The position numbers were made by a program, and so were the translations under genes. DNA of 10,268 bases from Hyphomicrobiaceae bacterium (GTDB lineage Bacteria; Pseudomonadota; Alphaproteobacteria; Rhizobiales; JAKIUO01), in the NCBI GenBank assembly GCA_021647535.1, contig JAKIUO010000105.1:1-10268 (forward strand), given 5' to 3'. Below are positions 5,925-10,268 of the stretch, piece after piece (the stretch's first letter is position 1; each line of letters begins with the position of its first letter). The notes beneath the pieces are model-generated. The model was not told the DNA's origin, did no database searches, and was given only the letters and a program-made list of their open reading frames with translations.

Positions 5925-7151
5925 ATGAGTGAATATGAAAATAAAGCGGCAAGCGGCGATGATGTTGCGGGGGCGTTTGATGAGTTTATGCGGGCTTTTG
6001 AGGATTTCAAGGCGACCAATGACCAGCGCCTTGAGCAGGTTGAAAAGCGCTCTGCCAGCGATGTTGTGACGGAAGAAAAGCTGGAGCGTTTGAACCGTAC
6101 GCTGGATCAGATGGTGGCCAAGTCTGCCCGTCCACCGCTGTCTGGAGGAGTTGGCGGGACTTCGTCTTCTGTGGCGGGACTTGCGCATAAATCGGCCTTT
6201 GAGGGTTATATGCGCAAGGGTGAAGCGGGTAATCTTCGGGCGCTGGAAGCAAAGGCTTTGTCCGTTGGTTCTGATCCAGATGGTGGCTATCTTGTACCGT
6301 TTGAAACCGAGCGGGCGGTGATGCAATCTTTGAAAGACATTTCGCCGATCCGCGCCATTGCCGGTATCAGAGAAGTTTCTGGCACCAGCTTCAAGAAGCC
6401 GTTCTCTATTTCTGGCCCTGGTACTGGCTGGGTTGGCGAGAACGCGGCGCGGCCCGAAACCACCTCACCGGCGCTGGCCGAGTTGACCTTTCCCACGATG
6501 GAATTGTACGCCATGCCAGCGGCGACTTCGACCTTGCTTGATGATGCAGCGGTGAATGTTGATGAATGGATCGCCGAAGAAGTGCGCCTGGCTTTTGCCG
6601 AGCAGGAAGGCACGGCCTTTGTCAGTGGTGATGGCATCAACAAGCCGAAAGGATTTTTGTCCTATGCAACGGTTGATAACAGCGTCTGGACCTGGGGCAA
6701 TCTGGGCTATGTGCCAACCGGGGTCGCCGGGGGCTTTGCCGCCGCCAACCCGTCGGACAATCTCATTGACCTTGTTTACAGCGTCAAGTCCAGCTATCGC
6801 GGCAACGCCCACTGGGTCATGAACCGCGCCAGCCAGGCCGAGATCCGCAAGATCAAGGATGCCAATGGTGATTATATCTGGCAACCCGGCGAGCAACTGG
6901 GGGCCGCACCAACCCTGATGCATTTCCCCATCGCCGAAAGCGAGGATATGCCGGACATCGCCACCGATACCACCTCCATCGCCTTTGGTGACTTCAATCG
7001 CGGCTATCTGATCGTCGATCGCATCGGCCTGCGTGTGCTGCGTGACCCCTACAGCTCAAAACCCTATGTTTTGTTCTATACAACCAAACGTGTCGGCGGC
7101 GGCGTGCAGGATTTCGATGCCATCAAGCTGATGAAGTTCGGCATCGCTTAG
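5925..7151 (+). CDS. Major capsid protein, HK97 fold, GTA-like
   Basis: Builds the icosahedral shell. 408 aa. Residues about 12-66 form a charged coiled-coil delta (scaffolding) domain with GAFDEFMRAFEDFK, then NDQRLEQ and DVVTEEKLERLNRTL. This is very like the N-terminus of Rhodobacterales GTA capsid proteins as I recall them. A Ser/Gly-rich linker (about 70-84) is the likely region of protease cleavage. The HK97 core begins near residue 115 with SDPDGGYLVPFETERAVMQS, and continues through SPIRAIAGIREVSG and typical E-loop and A-domain sequence to the C-terminus. Start 5925 follows AGGAG (5912-5916) by 8 bases; the in-frame extension to 5832 translates the REP-like repeat and is rejected. 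Equivalent to g5 of RcGTA. The connector gene that should follow directly is 1.1 kb away. Confidence 0.96.
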   Translation: MSEYENKAASGDDVAGAFDEFMRAFEDFKATNDQRLEQVEKRSASDVVTEEKLERLNRTLDQMVAKSARPPLSGGVGGTSSSVAGLAHKSAFEGYMRKGEAGNLRALEAKALSVGSDPDGGYLVPFETERAVMQSLKDISPIRAIAGIREVSGTSFKKPFSISGPGTGWVGENAARPETTSPALAELTFPTMELYAMPAATSTLLDDAAVNVDEWIAEEVRLAFAEQEGTAFVSGDGINKPKGFLSYATVDNSVWTWGNLGYVPTGVAGGFAAANPSDNLIDLVYSVKSSYRGNAHWVMNRASQAEIRKIKDANGDYIWQPGEQLGAAPTLMHFPIAESEDMPDIATDTTSIAFGDFNRGYLIVDRIGLRVLRDPYSSKPYVLFYTTKRVGGGVQDFDAIKLMKFGIA

Positions 7152-7153
7152 TC

Positions 7154-7385
7154 TGTCTCACGGGCTGTTCGCCACTTGACAGTGGCGGCCCTGCGGCGGC
7201 GCGCGCTACAGCGCGGCGGGCAGTTGCCCTTGCCTTGGCGGGTACGCCTGCGGGGTTCTTTTTCCATGGCAAAACACAACAAGGAAAAAGAACCCCGACC
7301 GAAGGGAGGCAAGCGTGACCACGCGCCGCGCGTTGTGCGCGCCGTCGCAGGCTTGACGCGATAGCGTCAAAATAGCCGTGAGACA
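7154..7385. repeat. 232-bp nested palindromic element
   Basis: The two halves of this stretch are imperfect reverse complements. The ends are TGTCTCACGG (7154-7163) and CCGTGAGACA (7376-7385). The centre is a perfect 15-bp stem CGGGGTTCTTTTTCC (7251-7265) and its complement (7283-7297) around a 17-nt loop. Each arm also has its own small hairpins at corresponding places: CGCCACT/AGTGGCG with a 4-nt loop on the left and TTGACGC/GCGTCAA with loop GATA (7353-7370) on the right, then GC-rich stems near 7200-7215 and 7328-7343. It begins 3 bases after the capsid stop. No protein-coding frame here is convincing. It looks like a non-autonomous palindromic insertion (MITE-like), or a large RNA hairpin at the capsid mRNA end; no clear target duplication was seen. 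Confidence 0.75.
7354..7371 (+). repeat. Near-direct repeat, left copy (cassette boundary candidate)
   Basis: TGACGCGATAGCGTCAAA here and TGACGAATAGCGTCAAA at 8184-8200 share an 11-base identical run (ATAGCGTCAAA) plus TGACG. The two copies lie at either end of an AT-richer stretch holding two genes. This copy is part of a hairpin inside the 232-bp palindrome. It could be an attachment or recombination boundary, or chance similarity of a short palindrome. Confidence 0.4.
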
Positions 7386-7416
7386 AAGAAACAACGAATT
7401 CCCCTCATGGGGGATA

Positions 7417-7458
7417 GGAGAAGCGCGGGTGTTCCCTCCCTGCCGCTTGCGCTTCTCC
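7417..7458. repeat. 10-bp perfect inverted repeat (stem-loop)
   Basis: GGAGAAGCGC at 7417-7426 is exactly complementary to GCGCTTCTCC at 7449-7458, with a 22-nt spacer. It is preceded by a smaller hairpin CCCC-TCAT-GGGG (7401-7412). There is no T-run after the stem, so it is not a classical terminator. It lies between the large palindrome and the promoter region of the accessory cassette. Confidence 0.5.
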
Positions 7459-7469
7459 GTTTGCGAAAA

Positions 7470-7510
7470 CTGTTGATTTGCTAACGTCTTATCAACAGAC
7501 TATATATAAT
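7470..7510 (+). promoter_or_regulatory. Putative promoter with operator-like inverted repeat
   Basis: A perfect -10 hexamer TATAAT is present at 7505-7510, about 40 bases before the ATG of the 71-aa gene. Upstream, CTGTTGAT (7470-7477) and ATCAACAG (7491-7498) form a perfect 8-bp inverted repeat with a 13-bp spacer that covers the place where the -35 should be. No good -35 is visible (TAACGT at the right distance), so transcription may depend on, or be blocked by, a protein bound to the repeat. It would serve the two-gene cassette that follows. Confidence 0.45.
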
Positions 7511-7550
7511 CAACTCTAAAATGTAATTCGTGAGCAATGTTGGAAAGCCG

Positions 7551-7766
7551 ATGAGCAAACAAACGACCAAAAGACTATATAATCTACGGCGTGGTTTTGT
7601 CCGTGGATTAGCTGATATGGCCACTGCTGGTATGAAGGATAGCCGATTTAAAAAAGGTTATCCTCATAGCTCTACCTATACTGCATTCTATAAAGATTGG
7701 TGCCGAGTTGGGCAAGATCTGGGAAGTGTAATTGATAGGGAGAGGAAGCGTGAAAAAACCTCGTAA
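7551..7766 (+). CDS. Hypothetical 71-aa basic protein
   Basis: I do not recognise the family. The product is small and basic, with an Arg/Lys-rich N-terminal third (KQTTKRLYNLRRGFVRG), aromatic residues in the middle (YPHSSTYTAFYKDWCRVG) and a charged end (DRERKREK). No signal peptide or membrane segment is seen. The start at 7551 is preferred over GTG 7530 because GGAAAG lies four to nine bases upstream. It precedes the DUF2335 gene and overlaps it by 17 bp, suggesting one transcript and coupled translation. Base composition is clearly lower in GC (roughly 40-45% by eye) than the phage genes on either side, which points to later acquisition. It might be a DNA- or RNA-binding partner of the membrane protein, but that is a guess from charge and context only. 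Confidence 0.6.
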   Translation: MSKQTTKRLYNLRRGFVRGLADMATAGMKDSRFKKGYPHSSTYTAFYKDWCRVGQDLGSVIDRERKREKTS

Positions 7767-8193
7767 ACCACGTTCTCAGGCAGGGGATGTATCAAAAAAA
7801 GATCAGGAAATTGAGGTAGATCAACCTTCAGCTAGAGAGGAGAGGGTTGTATCTGTTCGCACGGAATGGGTTGCTCCTCTTCCTCCTCCAGCAACAATGG
7901 CAGAATATGACGTTTTAGTTACAAACGGTGCTGAGCGCATATTCGAGCAATTTGAGAAAGAGGCGTCCCATCGGAGGGACCTCGAATCCAGGTCTTTCAA
8001 GGCTGAAATGAGAGATTTGCTCATTGGAAAAGTATTTGCATTTCTTTTTGCAGTATCGGCTCTTGGTGTTTCGGCTTATGCAGTTAAGAATGGAGCCGAG
8101 TGGGTTGGTGCCGTTATCGGTGGTGGCGTAATTGGCACGGTCGTTTTAGCCTTTATGAAACAAAATGGCTCGACCTCTCGAGATGACGAATAG
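7750..8193 (+). CDS. DUF2335 family membrane protein
   Basis: 147-aa protein matching the DUF2335 (PF10097) pattern: a hydrophilic N-terminus, a PLPPP motif (43-47), then AEYDVLVTNGAERIFEQFEK with the conserved EASHRRDLE at 71-79, then two membrane helices at about 93-111 and 116-136 (ending VVLAFM). It is expected in the inner membrane as a small two-span protein with a long cytoplasmic N-terminal part. Function of the family is not established; it is often found in mobile and phage regions. The start is GTG 7750, preceded by GGGAGAGGA; TTG 7732 is a less likely alternative. It overlaps the upstream 71-aa gene. Composition is AT-richer than the head genes. Its TAG stop lies inside the right copy of the repeat shared with 7354-7371. 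Confidence 0.85.
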   Translation: MKKPRKPRSQAGDVSKKDQEIEVDQPSAREERVVSVRTEWVAPLPPPATMAEYDVLVTNGAERIFEQFEKEASHRRDLESRSFKAEMRDLLIGKVFAFLFAVSALGVSAYAVKNGAEWVGAVIGGGVIGTVVLAFMKQNGSTSRDDE

Positions 8194-8200
8194 CGTCAAA
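8184..8200 (+). repeat. Near-direct repeat, right copy (cassette boundary candidate)
   Basis: TGACGAATAGCGTCAAA spans the stop codon of the DUF2335 gene and matches the copy at 7354-7371 with an 11-base identical run. The short arms TGACG/CGTCA are themselves complementary. Beyond it, GC content rises again and head genes resume at 8247. Confidence 0.4.
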
Positions 8201-8246
8201 TTCACCCTGTATCTATATCATTAAAATTTGTATGAAAGGTCTTGTT

Positions 8247-8825
8247 ATGGCCCTTTTACTGACCTCTGGCCCGGTGCTGGAGCCGGTTTCGCTTGTCGAG
8301 GCCAAGGATCATTTGCGTGTTGATCATGCGGATGAGGATGTGTTGATTTCCAGTCTGATCACAGCGGCGCGTATTCATCTGGAGACCCATTTGGGCCTGG
8401 CATTTATCACACAGCAATGGTCGCTGGTGCTCGATCAATGGCCAGCGGGTGCGGATGTGTCTCTGCCTTTGTCGCCGGTGCAGGCGGTGAGTGCCCTTAC
8501 CCTCTATAATGCGGATGATGCGAGCAGCGTTGTTGCCTCTTCGCGTTATGCGCTTGACGCCATATCGCAGCCAGCGCGCTTGGTCTGGCGCGATGGCGTG
8601 GTGCGCCCGATGCCGGGGCGTTCTTATAATGGCATTGATATTTCGTTTTCAGCTGGCTTTGGTTCGCTGGCCTTCGATGTCCCGCAGCCTTTGCGCCAGG
8701 CCATCCTGCTTTTGACGGCCCATTGGTATGAACGCCGCGAGCCGGTGGGGCTGGCGGGTGAGGTGCGTGAGATCCCGCAAATGGTGCTGATGCTGACCAA
8801 TAGCTATCGGAGGGTGCGCCTGTGA
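8247..8825 (+). CDS. gp6-like head-tail connector protein
   Basis: 192-aa neck protein that binds under the portal as a ring and prepares the vertex for tail attachment (phage gp6-like family, g6 of RcGTA). Diagnostic is the N-terminal EPVSLVEAKDHLRVDHADED, then VLISSLITAARIHLETHLG, where a helical pair is followed by an amphipathic beta region (QQWSLVLDQWP) and LPLSPVQAVSALTLYNADD. The C-terminus carries the usual PQPLRQAILLLTAHWYERRE followed by VPQM-like EIPQM and NSYRRVRL. ATG 8247 is preferred over 8232 because AAAGG precedes it by 7-8 bases and MALLLTSGPVLEPV is the usual start. Its stop overlaps the next start (GTGA), marking resumption of the tight phage operon. There is an AT-rich gap of 53 bp upstream and no strong promoter was found there. 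Confidence 0.93.
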   Translation: MALLLTSGPVLEPVSLVEAKDHLRVDHADEDVLISSLITAARIHLETHLGLAFITQQWSLVLDQWPAGADVSLPLSPVQAVSALTLYNADDASSVVASSRYALDAISQPARLVWRDGVVRPMPGRSYNGIDISFSAGFGSLAFDVPQPLRQAILLLTAHWYERREPVGLAGEVREIPQMVLMLTNSYRRVRL

Positions 8826-9169
8826 GTATGGGAAGAGCCGGGACCAATATGCGAGCCGGGGCCTTGCGCCACCGGATAAGTCTGGAGAGCATGACCAAGA
8901 CGGATGATGGCGGCGGCGGCGTGGCCATTATATGGGAAGAGATCGCCCCCTTGTGGGTGGCCATCAAACCCCTGTCGGGTCGCGAGCGTCTGGGAGCTGG
9001 GCAATATGCTTCGCGCCTGACCCATGAAATCACCCTTAGATATAGAACGCTGGCCTTGCCCGAGATGCGCTTTCGCAAGGGCAATCGTATTTTTGAGATC
9101 ACCGCTGTGATCAACGTCGATGAAAAAAGCCAATGGTTGCGTGCTTTATGTGAAGAGCGGGAGTTGTGA
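8822..9169 (+). CDS. Phage head closure (head-tail joining) protein
   Basis: 115 aa, of the head-tail joining family (PF05521, SPP1 gp16/HK97 gp9-like; g7 of RcGTA). It forms the stopper ring that closes the filled head and joins the tail. The pattern is typical: MRAGALRHRISLES near the N-terminus, a strand-rich middle with TKTDDGGGGVAIIWEEIAPL and VAIKPLSGRERLGAGQ, then HEITLRYR, MRFRKGNRIFEI and a closing REL. The GTG start at 8822 overlaps the connector stop by 4 bp and has GGAGGG at 8809-8814 seven bases upstream; ATG 8828 is possible but too far from that site. It overlaps or abuts the next gene in the same way, so the three neck genes are probably translated together. Confidence 0.93.
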   Translation: MSMGRAGTNMRAGALRHRISLESMTKTDDGGGGVAIIWEEIAPLWVAIKPLSGRERLGAGQYASRLTHEITLRYRTLALPEMRFRKGNRIFEITAVINVDEKSQWLRALCEEREL

Positions 9170-9171
9170 AT

Positions 9172-9573
9172 ATGCTGGATAATAGAGGAAAGGGTCGCGA
9201 TTCATCGCCAGAGGGCTTTGAACAGGCGCTTTTAAAAAGAATCGAACAAATAAATATAGAGCCCGAAATGCGCGCCATAGCAGAGCATTTGCGGGAGCAG
9301 GCGATCAGCGAGATCGAGCATATGGATGACAAATGTGTAGATAAACAAAAGCTTATATCTTCTCTGAAGGTGCTGAAGAGCGCGCGCTCAGGCGAGTATC
9401 TGGTGGTCAGTGAGGGAGATTATGGCGCAAATATTGAGTTTGGTACGAAGAATTCCACTGAAACGCCCTTTTTGCTCCCTTCTTTCAACAAGCTTGGGGG
9501 ATTAATTCATAAGTGTCTTCAGGGCGCACTCAACAGAGCGGCTCTAAAGGCAAGACGATTTCGCCCTCGCTGA
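9172..9573 (+). CDS. HK97 gp10-like neck/tail-completion protein
   Basis: 133 aa. The C-terminal half shows the family pattern YGANIEFGTKNSTETPFLLP followed by a helix (LIHKCLQGALNRAALKA); IEFGT and the PFLLP box are the recognised core of HK97 gp10-like proteins, which complete the head-tail joint. The N-terminal half is a charged helical region (FEQALLKRIEQ, MRAIAEHLREQAISEIEHM). ATG 9172 is chosen because GGGAG (9159-9163) is 8 bases upstream; GTG 9166 overlaps the previous stop by 4 bp and is a possible alternative. Composition is more AT-rich than the preceding two genes. As I know it, the compact RcGTA order goes from closure protein directly to the DUF3168 gene, so this gene makes the layout more like ordinary siphophages. 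Confidence 0.82.
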   Translation: MLDNRGKGRDSSPEGFEQALLKRIEQINIEPEMRAIAEHLREQAISEIEHMDDKCVDKQKLISSLKVLKSARSGEYLVVSEGDYGANIEFGTKNSTETPFLLPSFNKLGGLIHKCLQGALNRAALKARRFRPR

Positions 9574-9938
9574 AGAATTCAGGTCCCGCGGTCTTTGGCG
9601 GGGCGGATCGTCAAATAACCCTGACAAAGGGTTTTGTAACAAGAGTTGTTTGCAAAAAGTTGGTTGTGTTGACGTTGTTTTGAGTTGTTCCGCAAGTTGT
9701 TCGTTCGTTGCCAATCAGTTTTCAAGTCAGTCAGTTTTTGTCAGTAAATCTGTGTCAGTTCAGTTGTTCGTGCCTTTTTTGTACCAGTAAGTGCGCTCTG
9801 TATCTGTCAGTTCAAAGTTTCCCCCCAGTTCCATTTGTAATCTTTTTTGTTCCGTTGCGTTGCCGTTCAGTGAACCGTTTGCAGTTGTTCGTTTGTCTGT
9901 GCTGCGTTTGGGTGTGCGTGCGTTTGTGGAGTGTTTAG
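9574..9938. other. Gene-free tract, T/G-rich with repeated CAGT and AGTTGTT words
   Basis: No convincing gene in 365 bp. From about 9641 to 9938 a hand count gives roughly 42% T, 26% G, 17% C and 15% A on the + strand. The word CAGT occurs at 9716, 9728, 9732, 9742, 9756, 9761, 9785, 9808, 9826, 9868 and 9882. AGTTGTT occurs at 9644, 9683, 9695, 9762 and 9883, three times extended to AGTTGTTCG and once to AGTTGTTCC. Spacing is irregular, so this is not a simple tandem repeat. An open frame of 76 codons at 9708-9938 is judged a by-product of the bias. The tract ends at GGAG (9928-9931), the ribosome-binding site of the DUF3168 gene. Confidence 0.7.
9617..9637 (+). terminator. Weak terminator-like hairpin after the gp10-like gene
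   Basis: AACCCT (9617-9622) pairs with AGGGTT (9628-9633) around the loop GACAA, followed by TTGTAAC. The stem is only 6 bp and the T-run is short, so termination would be partial at best. It separates the neck genes from the T/G-rich tract. Confidence 0.35.
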
Positions 9939-10268
9939 ATGAGTGAAAGTGCTAGTTGGTCGTTGCAAAAGAGTGTTGTGCAGGCGTTAAAGTCAGATGT
10001 TGGTTTGAGTGTGTTGCTTGGTGGTTCGTATGTGTATGATTTTGTTCCCCAGCGTGCGGCCTATCCGTTTGTGTCGCTTGGAAATGTTGTAGCGCGTGAT
10101 TGGAGTACGAGTAGTGAGCGTGGTGATGAGCACGCCTTGACTTTGCATATCTGGTCAAAGGCACGTGGTAAGAAGCAGTGTCATTTGATTGTCAGTACGG
10201 TACGGCGTGTGTTGCATGATGTTGAGTTGGTTGTTGAAGATCACAGTCTTGTAAATTTGCGTCACGAG
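9939..10268 (+). CDS. DUF3168 tail terminator protein (3' partial)
   Basis: 110 codons are visible and the frame runs off the window. The family (g8 of RcGTA) caps the tail tube at the neck. Signatures are the N-terminal helix SLQKSVVQALKSD, then YVYDFVPQRAAYPFVSLGNV, DWSTSSERGDEHALTLHIWS and KARGKKQCHLIVSTVRRVLH, all at the expected spacing. The ATG at 9939 has GGAG 7 bases upstream. The gene is low in C (about 14% by hand count) and high in G and T (about 66% together), using AGT, GTT, GTG and TTG codons heavily, unlike the capsid or portal genes. The protein nevertheless looks normal over its visible length. It stands apart from the neck genes, after the T/G-rich tract. Confidence 0.88.
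   Translation, partial: MSESASWSLQKSVVQALKSDVGLSVLLGGSYVYDFVPQRAAYPFVSLGNVVARDWSTSSERGDEHALTLHIWSKARGKKQCHLIVSTVRRVLHDVELVVEDHSLVNLRHE

Noticed and set aside
7176..7364. 62-codon frame after the capsid gene
   Set aside because: It lies entirely within the 232-bp palindrome and encodes a basic low-complexity peptide with no ribosome-binding site.
9716..9885. CRISPR or tandem repeat array made of CAGT units
   Set aside because: Spacing is irregular (4 to 42 bases) and the unit is too short; no repeat-spacer pattern.
9708..9938. 76-codon frame ending at the base before the DUF3168 start
   Set aside because: Cys/Val/Phe-rich translation is what a T/G-rich strand gives by chance; no ribosome-binding site at the start and repeated words do not respect codon phase.

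Overview
The window looks like chromosomal DNA from an alphaproteobacterium; I cannot place it below class. It carries the head-morphogenesis block of an RcGTA-like element: either a gene transfer agent or a domesticated or decaying lambdoid/HK97-type prophage. Present in the usual order on the + strand are terminase large subunit (5' end cut by the window), portal, HK97-type prohead protease, major capsid protein, gp6-like head-tail connector, head-closure protein, gp10-like protein and a DUF3168 tail-terminator gene (3' end cut). The GTA reading rests mainly on the capsid N-terminus (an FDEFM..F..FK..ND-type delta domain followed by DVVTEEKL) and on the gene order; the gp10-like gene is not part of the compact RcGTA order as I know it.

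The unusual point is that every boundary between head genes from terminase to connector holds foreign or non-head DNA. Terminase and portal are separated by a complete antisense O-acetylhomoserine sulfhydrylase gene (metY-type), bracketed by two 160-bp hairpin-rich elements whose cores are inverted copies of each other. Portal and protease are separated by an AbrB/MazE-like antitoxin with a Doc toxin, under its own promoter, and by an antisense small lipoprotein gene. Protease and capsid are separated by a REP-like palindrome. Capsid and connector are separated by a 232-bp nested palindrome followed by an AT-richer two-gene cassette (a 71-aa unknown and a DUF2335 membrane protein) with its own putative promoter and operator, whose ends share a 17-18 bp near-direct repeat. 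Connector and head-closure genes overlap by 4 bp and the gp10-like gene follows within 2 bp, so only this part still looks like a tight phage operon.

After the gp10-like gene comes about 365 bp with no convincing gene. Most of it is strongly T/G-biased and packed with CAGT and AGTTGTT words, ending at the ribosome-binding site of the DUF3168 gene. That gene keeps a low-C, high-G/T composition although its protein is a normal family member.

Functionally, the + strand phage-type genes would package DNA (terminase), form the capsid vertex (portal), mature the shell (protease, capsid) and build the neck (connector, closure, gp10-like, terminator). The inserts contribute sulfur amino acid synthesis (metY), addiction or stress (AbrB-Doc), envelope (lipoprotein) and an unknown membrane function (DUF2335). 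Whether the head genes are still co-expressed across these inserts is the main open question.
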